Notes: a model not told the origin generated them from the sequence alone. A stretch of DNA of 64,000 nt from Moringa oleifera (GCA_021397835.1 JAJFZO010000049.1:3849001-3913000); one strand, 5' to 3'. Shown: positions 11,064 to 24,257, counted from the stretch's first letter. Made by a program: numbers and translations.

Positions 11064-13639
11064 ATGGTGAGCTTCTCTGCAGTTATCATCTAACCCTAGT
11101 TCCTTACTCATGGCCACATTATTCTTGTTCACAAATGGACGGATGTAAATTTGAATTTTCTATGTCCTTAGGGTTTCGAGAAGTTTTGGGAGCAATCTGC
11201 TCCTTCACGTAACTTTGATCTATTCTCACAGGATAGTTAATGAAAATTTTAATGCGTAAGCAGTAAAAGTGCAATGTGGTGAATAATATTACAAGGGCTC
11301 ATTTTGGCAATATATTATGGACATAGGGTTTTGATTCGTTATCTTTTTGTGGTGTTCGAGTGTAATTCTAGTTTATGTTATGATTTTCTTTTTTAGTTGT
11401 CTTCGGAATCTTTTGCTGCCTCCAGTTATCTATAGGAGTCCTTCCGTTAGGCTGGTTTTTGTGGTGTTTATCAGTCAATTGTTATTTAGTTGTTAATGCT
11501 GATATTGTCTCCTACATGGCATTCGTTATGGTCATTTTCTTTTTTTCTTTTCTGGGTTGAACTGACTTCTTAGGTTCTTAGGGCCACCAGGCTGTGGGGA
11601 TCGACACTTTAGATGATTCATTCTTCACAATTGAGTAATTGACACTTTTTCTAGATTCTCAATCCAAAACAAGTGACTATGCCTTTGATCTTGCTTGAAG
11701 CATTAAAATTTCAAGTTTTTTGAAAATAATGTCTCACATTTTACAGTTCATTAGATTCACATTGCCCAAATCTTTCACTTTTTGTGCTTATCTAAGTTCA
11801 CCTATTTAGTGGCGGAGAACAGAGAGGGTATATACGGTTTTATCTTTTGGCTTGTTTCAGAAATCAGGATAGTTTCTTAAACATGTTTATGATATGCTCA
11901 TACTGGATGTGTTTGGCAGGACGGACATGAGTCGGAAGATCCAAAGCAAAGCACTGCTGATATGACAGATTTTGTGAGTTCCTTGACATTTTAGTAGCAG
12001 AATAAGTCATTTGATACTTTTCAATTTTTTATTTTTTATTTTTTGTGAGGGCCCTTTTGATATTGAGGCAGTATGATGGGGAAAAGAGCACGAGTTTTTG
12101 GTCCTAATGCAAAATGGATTTAAGTTTAGTTTGTTTGAGCTTTAGTATTTACGGGGTCATCACTAAAACCTTGACAGAAGATTATTTTTCTATTGGCTTG
12201 TGATCTGGCCTTGCTTCATTTGCATGCTAATAAATAATTGTTGCTAAGAGTTGGTTGAGCTGATGCAAGTAACTAGGTCTCTAATTCTCATTCCTGTTCC
12301 AATTCCATGGTGACTAAGCCTAATGGATAACTTCTTTGCATTTAATTTTTGCAGGTGCAAAATCTTCTTCAGCAGATGGTGAGTTTTAATTTAGAGCCTT
12401 CTTCTCTAGGAAGTGGTGATGTACCTCTGTTACTGACAAAAACTTTGTTTGCAGCAATCCAGGTTTCAGACAATGTCAGACTCAATTGTGACAAAGAATA
12501 TCCTTTTCTCCATGCCTATTACAAAATGATGACAATGGCTTATATAGCATTGGAGTTTTGATGTGAATTTTTCTTTTAAGAAATTCATGTTTAACATGTA
12601 ATATCCTAGGCTACAGAAGTAGGTACTGTTTTGTACTCCTATACCTAGTGGTAATACAAGCACAAATCTTCACAAAACTCTAATAAAATGCTTGTTGCAT
12701 TACTCATGGTACACAAAGAATTGACTCTACTGCATCACAAATTGTTACACATGCTTATGGGTCCGTGGTTCTCTTTCTCTTCTGTTGCTCCCTTGCTGTG
12801 GCAGAAAGTAATGAAGTGTTTTGATGCAACACTAGGAATTTTTGCTCTTAATGACCAACAGGAAATGTGGACTTCTAATAAGGTTAAAGTAGACTAGAAA
12901 AAAAAAAGCAAAAGAGAATTGTTGAGGCTTAGTGTTGAGAATTTTCTGGTTCCTTCCACTGTCTCTTCTTTACAAATGCACCTCCATTCTATCTGCATAT
13001 AGGGTAAAGAATACAATTTAATCATGTAACGAACTGCATGATAAACTTATGCACCTGTAGGATAAGTTTGCACTTACTCACAGAACAGTTAAAACAGAAA
13101 ACAAACTTTTTGTTGGATCATTATGGTTGAGAACAACTAGTATTGGTGTGATGTGAGCCTCTCTCGAGTGTTTGTGGCTTTCACTAGTTTAGTGAGTGGT
13201 AGCATGTAGTTTATGAGGTTTGCAAATGAGTGTCTTATTTAATAGAGTGCTCATTCTTGTATTATATATGTGTGCAAGTGTTTACTGTGGAATAGAACTC
13301 ACTTTTGGCCCATGGTATTTGTCCATTTTCCTATCGAGAAAATGATTCGGAACTATTTTTCTTTCCTGTTTACCTGCCATTCTTGAAAGAGGCTGTGATT
13401 GGTTATGTGTGCTCTGCTATTGCACTTTTCTGTAGCATTAAAATTGAGATGAAATGTAAAAGACTTCTGTTTTTGCCCTTAACTTCAGTTCACTTGATGA
13501 GATGGGGAGCCGCATCAATGAATTGGAGCAGAGCATCAATGATCTAAGAGCAGAGATGGGAGTGGAGGGCTCTCCATCTCCTTTGACTTCGTCCAAGCCA
13601 AGCCCAGCTGAAGCCAAACAAGAGGAAGGTTCAGCTTAG
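11064..13639 (+). CDS. HSBP: Heat shock factor binding protein (HSBP)
   Basis: Five coding exons: 11064-11066 (only the ATG), 11920-11973, 12355-12378, 12455-12497, 13494-13639, giving 270 nt and 89 residues. HSBP is a small coiled-coil protein that binds HSF trimers and dampens the heat-shock response. Seen: the acidic start MDGHESEDPKQSTADMTDF, the hydrophobic heptad region VQNLLQQMQSRFQTM then SDSIVTKIDEMGSRINELEQ and SINDLRAEMGVEG, and a Ser/Pro/Glu tail. The last intron (12498-13493) has no GT-AG solution that keeps the frame. An AT-AC solution restores the conserved KIDEMGSRI exactly. The 89-residue size is normal for plants. Confidence 0.93.
12498..13493 (+). other. Putative U12-dependent AT-AC intron in HSBP
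   Basis: The 5' end reads ATATCCTTTT, the classic minor-spliceosome AT-AC donor. The 3' end reads CCCTTAACTTCAGTTCAC, a good U12 branch-site match (CCTTAAC) with the branch adenosine about 12 nt from the terminal AC. Joining A at 12497 to TT at 13494 makes the Ile of TKIDEM and keeps frame across the conserved coiled coil. The in-between ...TTCAG would give a wrong frame if used as a GT-AG acceptor. The length is 996 nt. Confidence 0.88.
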
Positions 13640-14833
13640 AATTAGCGGAACTGCATGTTTCACAGTGTGAAGACTCTATCTTCATGAGTTTGTTTTTCTG
13701 ATCTGGTAGCGAGTTTAGGCTGATGTGCTGATGTTACCATGAGGTTGTGGGTGGCCTAGTTTTTCTATTTCCTTTTTGTTTGTAGTGATGGCAGCATTAT
13801 GGGACTCTGTGTTTCTAACATCTCAATTTTTTGAGATGGGTTCTGGCTTATATGAAAGGTATCATGATTTTATGATTTATTGTCGCCGATTGATCTTTCT
13901 TGGTACCGAAGCATATTTATGAGAGGTACTTCTTTTCTTAAAAATGTCATCTTTTTTTTTTCTTTCCTTTTCCCCATTAATACAGTTTTGAAATATACCT
14001 ATAGCCAAGTTGTTGGAACTATTAAAGTTGTAACATTGATTAGATTGGAGGAATGTACTAAAAAATTGGTTTCCTCCCTATCTGTACTCTTCTATCTACT
14101 GTATGTGTTTAGTTTGTGTTTCAAGCTTAAATGTAAGGCAATCTGCAATCTTAGTGGTCTGCAGATGATACAACATTTTGAAGTTTAAAACATGGTGAAG
14201 CAACAGGAGCAAGTGTGGCTAGCTGAGAGCTTTACCTGATTAGGGCATGGTCCCCATAGTATTCCAGTTTCTATCCCTTATCATGTCATCCAGTCTGCTT
14301 GCAATATTAATTTAGCTCATTAGTGATTTTATCTGCAGTGTTACCATTTTCAGATTTTTCAAATGTGAATTTTTCTTGCTCTTGCACGGAGTTACTACAC
14401 CAGCTATCCATTTGCCATACAAAGTTCCAATATTAGGAGCTCTGTCTTTGTTCTTACCTCTCCATGACATGAACGAAGCTCTAATGCTCATTTGACATAA
14501 TTTTAAACTCATTCAAGTTGAGCTCTGATTTAGAAGACAGCTTTCAGTCACTTATTCTTTGGGAACTTATTGTTCAAAATGCAAAATGTTCTTTTCTCAA
14601 GGAGCATTAAAACGAACTATTGCACTATTTGAAGATAAAAACTATACAGAATGAAACCAAAACAAACGAGAAAAAATGATTACCTTAACAGAGTAAGCGA
14701 GGAGTTCAGTAACTATAGCGAAATCCTCTTTATTACTATCATGTTTCTACATTAGAAATGAGAGAGAAAGAGGTCACAATAGGAGAAGAAGAAAAGAAGG
14801 ATTAGAGAGAGAGAGAGAGAGGAAAGAGGAAGC
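13640..14833. other. HSBP 3' UTR and spacer to RALF
   Basis: No gene was recognised. The convergent RALF gene on the other strand ends at 14834, so the right side holds its 3' UTR, including a GA microsatellite at about 14804-14821. The open frame at 13880-14188 shows no family features. Confidence 0.55.
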
Positions 14834-15181
14834 TTAACTACGGCAACGAGTAATGGCAGTGCAGCCTCGGTTGTAAGGATTAGCCAGAGCACCAGGCTTG
14901 CAGTTGTAGTAGGACGCACCCCTCAGTGAGCAAGGCACGGTGTTCCGCTGCAGGGCACCGTAGCTTATGTACTGTGTTGTCGCCAATATCCGCCGGCTGA
15001 TCTCTGACTCCATCTCGAACTCATTGCTCTCCATGCAGTCTGCTATGGATCCTCGGCAGCGGCCTCCCGTCGGTACCCAGCTCAGCCTATGTTCCCCACT
15101 TGCATCAACGGTCACTAAGGAGACGATCACTGCCGTGAGAGACAGCCCAAAGATCAGCACAAAACTAGAAGAGTTAGCCAT
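14834..15181 (-). CDS. RALF: RALF peptide hormone precursor
   Basis: Intronless gene for 115 residues. RALF peptides are secreted, bind FERONIA-type CrRLK1L receptors with LLG co-receptors, and alkalinise the apoplast. Seen: a hydrophobic signal peptide (about residues 1-28), an acidic pro-region, the S1P subtilase site RRIL (63-66), then the mature peptide beginning near ATTQYISYGALQRN. The receptor-binding YISY motif is at 71-74. Four cysteines (84, 94, 107, 113) have the family spacing, and the end is RGCTAITRCRS. An extra cysteine pair in the propeptide (42, 49) is common in RALF33/RALF1-type members. The length is typical. The exact clade within the family was not assigned. Confidence 0.95.
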   Translation of the reverse strand: MANSSSFVLIFGLSLTAVIVSLVTVDASGEHRLSWVPTGGRCRGSIADCMESNEFEMESEISRRILATTQYISYGALQRNTVPCSLRGASYYNCKPGALANPYNRGCTAITRCRS

Positions 15182-18151
15182 TACTGTTTCCTTTCGCTCC
15201 TCTCCTTCTTGGTTCTTCTTTAACTTGTATATGAGAAATGTTGTTTAGGACAAAAGAAAGCGGATTAGCAACTGGTTTTAAAGCAGATAAAGACTAAAAA
15301 CAATGACACAGGGTTTCGTCATATTTATGAAAATGCCACTTTGAGAAAAAGGCACCATCCCTGTCTTCCCCTGTGTGTGTTGGTAGTAGTTGAATATATG
15401 ATGGACTTGCACAGTATGAGAACTTACGTCGCCATTACCAACACACTTCGTGTAGTTCAGTATAAACCCTGCCACAATCACCAAACGCAAAACCAGGAAA
15501 GAAAGAAAAGAATGTTAGTTGTACCTGAATTAATTCTTAAGTTAATCCAAACTTCATTATCAATACAGGAATATCAGTGTATTTGGGTACTGATTTCATG
15601 TTCCACAAGAAGCAATACTGCCATATGAACCTAGGACCATTGGATATTCGTTGCATGTACTTGCTTCCTCTAATGTTTTAGACATCGATCACCCATAAGA
15701 TATAAACTTGTGAATTCGATATAATAAAACATATAAACAAATTTTAATTTATACAAAATATTTTTTTAAACACTAGTTATGATTATAATTTGATATTCAA
15801 AAAAAGAAAATCTTATGATTATAATTAAAATAAACAATATTTTATGCATTAATAATTTTTAATATCAAGATTGATGAAGTTTCAAGTAGCATGTTAGATT
15901 TCATTAATTATGATTAAAACAAACAAGACTTTATTATATATTATATGAGTGATATTTAGAGAGACGGGACTTTGTTGAGAATGGTGGAAGATTAAACATC
16001 ATTCTTTGATTGGTGTTGTTACTTGTTTTTCTTTGAAAGTGACGCAGTGACTACTTTTCTTTTTGGTCATTTTGTGGGTTGCAAATGGCTCATTTCACCT
16101 TCCATGCAATCTAATTTTACAAGCAAGAAATCAACGCTCAAGGAAACTTGAAAATACAGTAATGGACTAAGTAAGATGATTTTCAGGTCACATTATCAGA
16201 ATATATACTATTGCATCAAATCAAGATTCCATATCTCTTAATGGGTCCCTTTCTATCTTTCAAATAATGGTCCTTGAAACTCAATTATGCAATATCATCT
16301 TAACCTAAATCACCCTCTTAACATTTTGCAATTTCAAATAATAATACCTAAATGGACAGACTGATTAAACAAGTCCCACATATCTTACATAGTGAATCTG
16401 GAATTAATTTGAGCAATGCCTAAAGTGGGTATTGAGTTTTTTTAAGCAATTTTGATTAACTACAGTTTATGAGTTGTTTGTTTATGCATTTCCTATCATT
16501 AACTACTCTTGACAAATAATTAAGGATGCTTAAGGCCTCTGTGGCAGTTCTGTAATTAGGTCGGTAAGTATGGTTTAGTTGTAAGCTGACGTTAAGAGGC
16601 ATATTCAGTTTGACTAAAAGAGGCGGCAAGTAAGCTTAATGCCCGGTTCTTAGTTTCAGCCCAACAACCTTCAACAGTTTGGCTGTCTCAATCCCAGGAT
16701 AATCTCAATAACAATGATAATAACTATAGTAGTAAAACCAATCACAGATTAAAAAAACCTAAACCCAGAAACCAAGGAAAGATTATTTTAATGAAATGGG
16801 TCTTATGTTTTCTGTGATGAATCTCATTAGTTTAATGACTCCCCTGCATCATCAGTTCAAAGGCCTCCAGATTGCTCTGAAGAAAGTTGGATCCTAGGAC
16901 TCCTTCCCTCTTCAATACCTACCAAGACAATGATACAAATAACCACAAGCAAAGAAAATTATGAAAGTGATGATCTATACTCCAAGCTCGTTTCTTACAG
17001 TTAACATCAGAGTTTGATTGCAGTTTCCTTCCTATTTGAATTCTGCAATCTGGGTATCCATGATCTGCAGGAAGACGTGTGTTAATTTAATTTGTTGATT
17101 TGAATGGAAATCAAGATATAAGTTAGTCAACTATGCCATGGATGTCTTAGAAGCTAGTGCAGTTGCCTAAAGATCTCCACCTGATCTGTTCTTGGTCCCT
17201 TCAATTCTCAACAATTCCAGTGTACATTCAAAAGTTTTTCTGTGTATTATTTTATATTTCCCATGACCAAACTATTGTCTGCTATATGCAGACATGGCAG
17301 ATAGATGACTTGGGAAGCAGATGAAAAATGGGGCAGGCAGGCCCCTGTCCACACTGTAACTGCAGAAAAAGAAGAACAAGAAAGACAAAACGTAGAAGCA
17401 GAGTAACATTCATTCTGCATTGATTACCAAATGGATTCAATGAAAGTAAAACTGTGAATCATTAACAGACGAAGAACATAGTGGGGAGCTTCTATGATTT
17501 GGCCACAACTCTCCATCAATGGTATTAGACTATTGCCAAGGTAGGAAACCATCATGAATACCTCAAATTCTTGGAACACCAATATATATGATCTGATCAT
17601 CCATGAGATTTTTATTATTCTGTCACTACCATCTTACTCTCTCTAGAAGGATTTTCCTGTTACCCAAAACCAGCAAGCAGAACAGACTAATCAGATTCCT
17701 TGATCCACCAATGTGCATTGAAATCTTCAAAAGGAAGGATGAGTCTGATTCCCATAAACAATGATAGTTTACAAGAATTTCAACTGAAGGTGAAGAAGAA
17801 ACAGGATTATGGCTGGAGATACTGAGGCCTTGAAGCAATTACTGATAAGCAAAACACAAGGAAGTGTGTTCAGTTCAATCATTTTCCTAAGTACCCATTT
17901 TCTTTCCCCATTCCCTAAACAAAAGACTAGCTGAAGAGAAATAATAGGCTTGTTCTGAAGACAGAATCATAATTACCGACATAAGATCATGATAAAATTT
18001 CAATTACCAATGTTCATTTCATTTTCTTGTTCAAAATTTTCATTATAAAATTTACAAAGAAACGCTTTACATCAATTGAATCGGTAAGACCCCCATGGGT
18101 ATGGATACCATAGCAACTATTACCACAGACGAAAACAATGGCAGGAGCTTC
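15182..18151. other. Intergenic between RALF and LPA1
   Basis: The RALF promoter lies on the left and the LPA1 3' UTR on the right. No convincing gene was seen. 15700-15950 is strongly AT-rich with short repeats of TTATGATTATAATT type. I checked by eye for tRNA B-box motifs and for common conserved miRNAs and found none. Confidence 0.5.
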
Positions 18152-21100
18152 CTATCTTTCTAGCTTGCTTAGCAACGCTTCCATTGGTGGCAACTCCTTC
18201 ACAATTTGCTGCCAGTCGGGCATCCCCTGGAAACATATATGAGCTCATTTCTTAAAGTAGCATATTACAATGAAAATGCATGCAGTCATACACTGGTCTT
18301 TAATCTTGGATACAGTGTTTTTTTCTCTTAATGAGTCCTGCCTTTAAAGGCCGAAGTATTGATAGTGAGTAGCCTTCATGCTCTAAAATGTTTAAAATCT
18401 ACAACAGAAAATATCCTATTTGCTGGTAAGTGATAATGGAGGAGAATATGACATGGATCCAAGATTAACTTCTAGAGAACTATTATATGCTACTGCCCAG
18501 TACTCATTCAAAGGATAAAGAAGGGCTCCTAGACCACCCTAAGTACAAATAATGTTAAGGATAACAATTCCAGTGCAGTGCTAGGCAATGGAGGTAGCTC
18601 TATTTCTCATTCTATGCATGATGACTTACTTTCCCTGATCTTCGAACTCGGCCATCTAGGCGCAGTATAATGTAGACATCCTCACCAGGAGTAACTCCTT
18701 CAGACTTCTGCTGATCCCTTATCCACCTAAATAAATTTTCAAAGAATCTTTACAGATTAAATGTTCAATAGTCACAGGGAAGACGAAGAACTAAGTCCAT
18801 TCATGATCTTTGGCATATAAGCAATTAGTTGAAACCAAATAGCAGTAAAAGATACATATTCATGATTTTTAGAGATGCAAGCTCTATGTTCACATTAGGA
18901 GATGCATTACAGAATAACATTTTTCATCAAGAATATGCAATGAATGCAAAACAAGTATGTTGAAGACAGAGTAGCTCCGACCTTTCCCATTCATCAGGTG
19001 ATACAGCCTCTGCTTTGAACCGAATTTCTGCTTTCAGCTTTGATTTAGCAACAATAGACTGAGCTCGTTTATCGAAATCTTCCTATCATGGTTTATCAGA
19101 TAGTGTCACCAAAGAAACATAGTGTTTTAAATCTTCAAAATTTTTGAGACTTGCATTAAATTCTCTAATTATGAAATTTCTCTTAGCAAGCATAAAAGGA
19201 AAATAGTATCATACCCAAGCAAACAAATCCAAGTATGTCTGAAAGATGTCACATTCCCACCATTAAAATGAATAATACAACAAACTTTGCGATTATATTG
19301 AAATGTAAACTACACAAAAAATGACAACTTGAGAACTCTTAATTCAAGAATAAGTGCTGAGGAGATTTCACACTTACCCCGATTGAAGGAAGAGCAGTAG
19401 CTGCCTTTCGAGAAACCCCAAAGCCCTTTTTCTCCACTTGTGTTGTCCTAACTTCACCCCAAATGACAGGAACTAGAAGAACACCTCTTCTAAGAAGCTC
19501 AGTTCGAAACCTCTCTGCCTTCTGCAAAGCCAGGGAAACACTCTCTTTTCTCCCTGCTAAAATAACCTGTGTGCAAGCCTTAATGTGAACATTGATTACC
19601 TTTAATTAAAGAAAACACTAGTAAGATATGAGGAAGAAAAGGAAACACGTGCCTATTAATAAATGACATCCCTATGAGTTAAGGTTACATTTGAATACAT
19701 TCAGATGACACTTGGTGAAAAGAAGACCAAGAGAAGGATAACAAGAGTTTATCAGAAGACAGGTTCGCATTAACTATAGTCGAAAACCTCCAGATACTCT
19801 TGATTAGATAATTACAAAAAATTTGAGTCTGCCAGCAGCTCTTCAATTATATTTTATTTTATTCTTCCTCATCTGCGCATACATCCACGCCGAGGCAATG
19901 AAAGAACTACTGAAGAAGGTAAGAAAACAGACAACAGTTATAGTCCGGGTAATTCTTGCTTCCCAGAAGAGTGAGCATCAAATGAGAAGCTTCAGACTTT
20001 AATTGAAGCAATATAATTAGCTCTGACATTTTAAAGCTGCCTTTGCAATAATGAGAGCTGAACATTTCTTGAGTTATCACGTTAATTGCTCTGGAAAGAG
20101 ATCATGACAGATTGATGCTATTAAAAGAAAGATAAACCTAAAAAAAATGTCAATCATCTTATGCTGAAAGGTCTTTAGGAATTTTTTCTTAACAATGAAA
20201 GGCTTGAGTTCTAGTAGCTGCCAACCCTTTATAGGACGTAGTCCAATAATACATGAGGCATAACAAAGCCATGATGTAAAATCTAAGGTCTGTGATACTG
20301 AAGCTGGGAACTCTTAACAAAATACTTTGAGTAGAGCAAAGAGCAGAAACACTAACTGGTCTAACAGTATCTCGCAACTGCACAAGCTCAACCACACGAC
20401 TAGTGGACAGGCGCAAGGGCAACCTAGATAGAGTTTCGTCTCGAGATATCAGTGCAAGTTGTTCTTCCTCCTTCTTGTTGTCCCATAAAAATAATGCGAC
20501 AAGAACAATGACACCTGTTAGATTGCTGATTCAAAAGCTTAGTCACTTCAAACAGCCAGTCATAACTTATAAAGCATTTGCTTAACAATTATCCTCTATG
20601 TAATAATTACTAATGTAAACAAACCACAAAAGCTCGACTCACTCATTTTAATAATGAATTCAATTTCTTGATTTACCTCCTATGTTGATGGCAGCATTTC
20701 CAGCAGTTTCCAGAAGATCAGGAGCATCATCACCAACTTTAATAGCGCGAAATAGCCTGGGTATAGTAAAGAACATTGAAATTCCCGCAGCTGCAGTGAA
20801 TGCAAAATAAAAGAATCTCCTAACACCACGAAACGGTGCTTGGACTTCACTAATGAGTTTGAGATCTCTGCGGAAATTATAGCCTATATCTTCCCCACCT
20901 AACCTAGCCTGCAAGTGTAACGGTAGATAGATGAGAAAATTTACCAATTCCTATTTTTAAATGCAAAAGATAACACTTTCAATGGATCTTATCATGTTTA
21001 TACTCATGAAAGTTAGGAAAAATAACGTATGCTTGAGTATAGGAGAGCAATATTCAACTACACAAAAAGAAGAACCAAGAAACTCACATAAAGCATAACT

Positions 21101-23219
21101 GCATATAATAGCAGGAAGCAAGACAGTATGTAGAAGAAACGAGTCGCAAACCTCTTCTTGCAATTCTTTGAATTCAGGCAAAGCTCTAAAGGATGCCAAA
21201 TCAGGATCATTAAGAATTGTGCCAAATTTGAGGTTATAGTCTCTCAAAGCAGTACGAAGACAATCAGCAGCTTTCTTTCCTTCACCTCTTCCTCAAAGTA
21301 AAACAATTGACAGAATATGCATCAGGTACCCCAAGAGATAAAGTCACAGTTAAGTCCCACACAGAATAATGCAAAATTAGAAGATAATTCAAACCAAAAG
21401 CTCTTGCTGCAACTTATTCATTTGGAGTCCCACACAAAATAATGCAAACTTGGGAAAAAACCTTAGAAGAGAAAGCAAACCAAAAGCTCAGTAGCTACTT
21501 ATTCACTTAGTTATCTGTTTTCTTTTTTTAAGCAGGTTACTCGTTTGGTTATATTATAGAAGGGGAAAAAAAAAGAAAGAACGAGATATTGTGCAATTTG
21601 GATGGATTAATCTCACATGACACATGTATGCAATAGATATATGTAAAATCTGTCACTCATTGAAAACCTATTGTAGATAAAGAATCTTTGATTTGGAGTA
21701 GAGCACACCATCTACACATTGAGAATGGTTTAAAAGCAATCTTAAGAAATATTTATAGTTAACAAAGTCTTAATTTTGACAGTAAAGTTTTCTGAAAATA
21801 CGCATAAAAATCATAACATATCATAAAGAGAACCTATTTGTCACTTTAGAGTAAACCAAAAATCTAAAGCTTCAAATTTGTTTCAAGGATAACATAATAA
21901 AATTTAACAAGGAAAGAAAAAATACTGAAATTCCTACCGGTAGGCATGGCAACATGCTTTGTTATACAGAGCAGCTTGGGCCTCCATAGGATTGGGATCT
22001 AAACTAAGAGCGGTTTCAAACTGGACTAAAGCATCTTTAACCTGAAACAATCCATTTTCATCAACAACTACTAAATTCATTTACAATGTTCAAACTATGT
22101 GCTTATTGGAGAACAAATAGATAATGTTGTCACAACATTAGAATCCTAATTGATTGTTAACTCTACTTTCCATTCTTCCCATGGGTTTTGGTGGGAGGGG
22201 GGATGAGAAGGGAAGTATAACATGCAAAGAGTTTCTGTTGATAGCATTGCATGAAGGAGAGCATCATGGCCATCTATAATTCGTGAATGAAGTAATTATC
22301 AGCAACTTCCATCAATTGCAATCAACAGAGTCCATGTTCATTTAGTTCATTTAGCAAAGAGTTTAAATTAGCATATCTTCATACTGCATACCAAATTCTG
22401 GGTCATGAAAAATAGTTTAAATCAGCACAGCTAACACCGAACCCAGTGCTGCAAGAAATTTCCAATAGTCCGGTAATTTGATAGGCAAATCGGACTCATG
22501 CAGCCTTCAAACTTATGGCGGTTAGGAATAGTGTATCAATCTTAAATAGGATTATAATACTGTTGAGTTTAGATAGCATGTCCAAATATTTAATGCATAA
22601 AAAAGAATATCTGCATACGATCAACAATACTTTTAGTTTACAAAGACAAATGACTTACTTAGGTCAATGACACATTTCCACAAGTTCAACAACATTATCA
22701 GCAATCTTGGCAAAGCATAAAGTGAACACGTTCTCTGCAGAAAACTTTAAAAGCTCCCAACAACAAACAAAATCTCTTCCTTTTCCACTCAGACTATCTA
22801 TCTTTCGATACATAAGCAACAAGATCCAACATACGGCTAATCCATATAGCATTCAAACAGAAACCATCATCAGATTAGCTTCTGGACCAAAAATCACGAA
22901 AACTTTTTATACCCATGTCAGAAAACTAAAGCAGCAGCTGAATTAGTGAAATATGAACAAGCGAATGCGTTCCACATACCCGTCCTCTGGAGAAGAGAGA
23001 AAGACCCAAATTAACACAAGACTCAGCAGTTTTCGTCTCGGCTTCTGGCGACTGAGAAGTAGAAGAAGATGAAGAAGAGGAAGAGCAAGAAACCAAAAAA
23101 ACGTGAGCTCTCCTTTGATGAGAATGCAAAAGGGTTGGTTTGAAGCGTAGCCATGGTCTCCTTCCTAATTTCGAGAAGCAGAGCAAGTGCTGGCTCAGTG
23201 CAAGAGCAGCCACAGCCAT
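18152..23219 (-). CDS. LPA1: LOW PSII ACCUMULATION 1 (LPA1)-like chloroplast TPR protein
   Basis: Ten exons in transcript order: 23219-22980, 22041-21938, 21287-21152, 20908-20677, 20514-20357, 19566-19378, 19238-19215 (24 nt), 19082-18982, 18726-18630, 18226-18152. They total 1356 nt, 451 residues, against about 453 for Arabidopsis LPA1. LPA1 is a thylakoid membrane protein that helps photosystem II assembly by acting on D1. Seen: a Ser-rich plastid transit region (about residues 1-55), TPR-like helices (about 66-150: NLGLSLFSRGRVKDALVQFE, ALYNKACCHAY), a hydrophobic helix at about 190-210, a second at about 239-248, and the conserved C-terminal block EWERWIRDQQKSEGVTPGED, then RLDGRVRRSGKGMPDW and KELPPMEALLSKLER. 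The 24-nt exon adds TYLDLFAW in frame. Confidence 0.92.
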
Positions 23220-24236
23220 TCAGATTTTCTCGTATGGCACCAACTACGGTTTATCTCAACAGTCTTATTATTTCCCCGTGCTGTCTTTCTGTGCTACCGT
23301 ACTCGCTCGAGTAATACAATCTCAACACTCGCTTTTCCTCGTTTTGTGGCTTCTACAAATCTTAAAAACGGCGTCGTTCAAATCTCAACTGTTTCTCTCC
23401 CGCCCTTTCTCCCTCTCACTTTGTATATCCATGTTAATGTTACATATATGCATACATAAGCAAGCCACCGACGTATTTACGCGATTGCGTCAGTAGAAAT
23501 TTCATTGTATTGATGTGTCTCTGTTCTCTGGCATGGCCTGTTCTTCCTTCTTCTCTGGTCGGTTCTTCTTCTCTTTTCACTTTTGCCTTCTCCTTGAGCA
23601 CTGTATTTCAGCCTCTAGGCTGCAAGCAATCTATTTTTCTTTCTTTTTTCCTTTTTCTAGGTTTAATGGTGGGTTAGTTACTTCAATTCAATGTAGCTGA
23701 TCAATTGGGTTTTTTTTTTTTAGGGTTTAACATCCACGTATAAATCTTTTACTGATATTTGGATGAATGACTGTGAAGCGTTTACCTTTTTGCAATGCTG
23801 CATCTTTCTTGCCAAAGTGACAACTTTAAGTCAGTCCTCTAAAACCCTAAAACCCCGTTTTTGCAATTAGATTGACATATCTGTGAAACGATATTGGTCT
23901 TGCTCAGATTTACGTGACTTGAATCCAATGTCCATTATTGTGCCAACTGGTGCGCATAAGGTCCATGAAAACAAGAAGGCCATAGAAGAGAAACAGAAAA
24001 GAGAAGAGAGGATGCAGAGAGGGGAAAAAGTGAAAAAGAACAGAGAAAGTGGGAAACTGAGGGTCTCTAAATTTCATCGTTCCCTGATCACAGTGCATCG
24101 TTTGCATAGTCAAATTTGTCATTGAAAGATTTTTTTTTTTCTTCTCCCTCATTAATTGAAAACAAATTAAATACCTAGAAATCTTTTCTGTTCTGATGTG
24201 TCATCCAGGTTGGACTGCTTGTTTGAATTGGTCTGC

Positions 24237-24257
24237 AACAAGGCCAGTGGCCTTGTT
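24237..24257. repeat. Perfect short inverted repeat
   Basis: AACAAGGCC and GGCCTTGTT face each other across a 3-base loop (AGT). There is no adjacent gene or T-run to suggest a role. Confidence 0.8.

Noticed and set aside
12454..12561. HSBP exon 4 reading through to a stop at 12559-12561 as a truncated protein
   Set aside because: Read-through loses the conserved KIDEMGSRINELEQ half of the coiled coil. The AT-AC splice restores it.
13305..13547. Open frame overlapping the last HSBP exon
   Set aside because: It is in the wrong frame relative to the HSBP coiled coil and mostly intronic.
19965..19985. AGAAGAGTGAGCATC, faintly like miR156
   Set aside because: It is missing bases of the mature sequence, has no foldback, and lies in an LPA1 intron.
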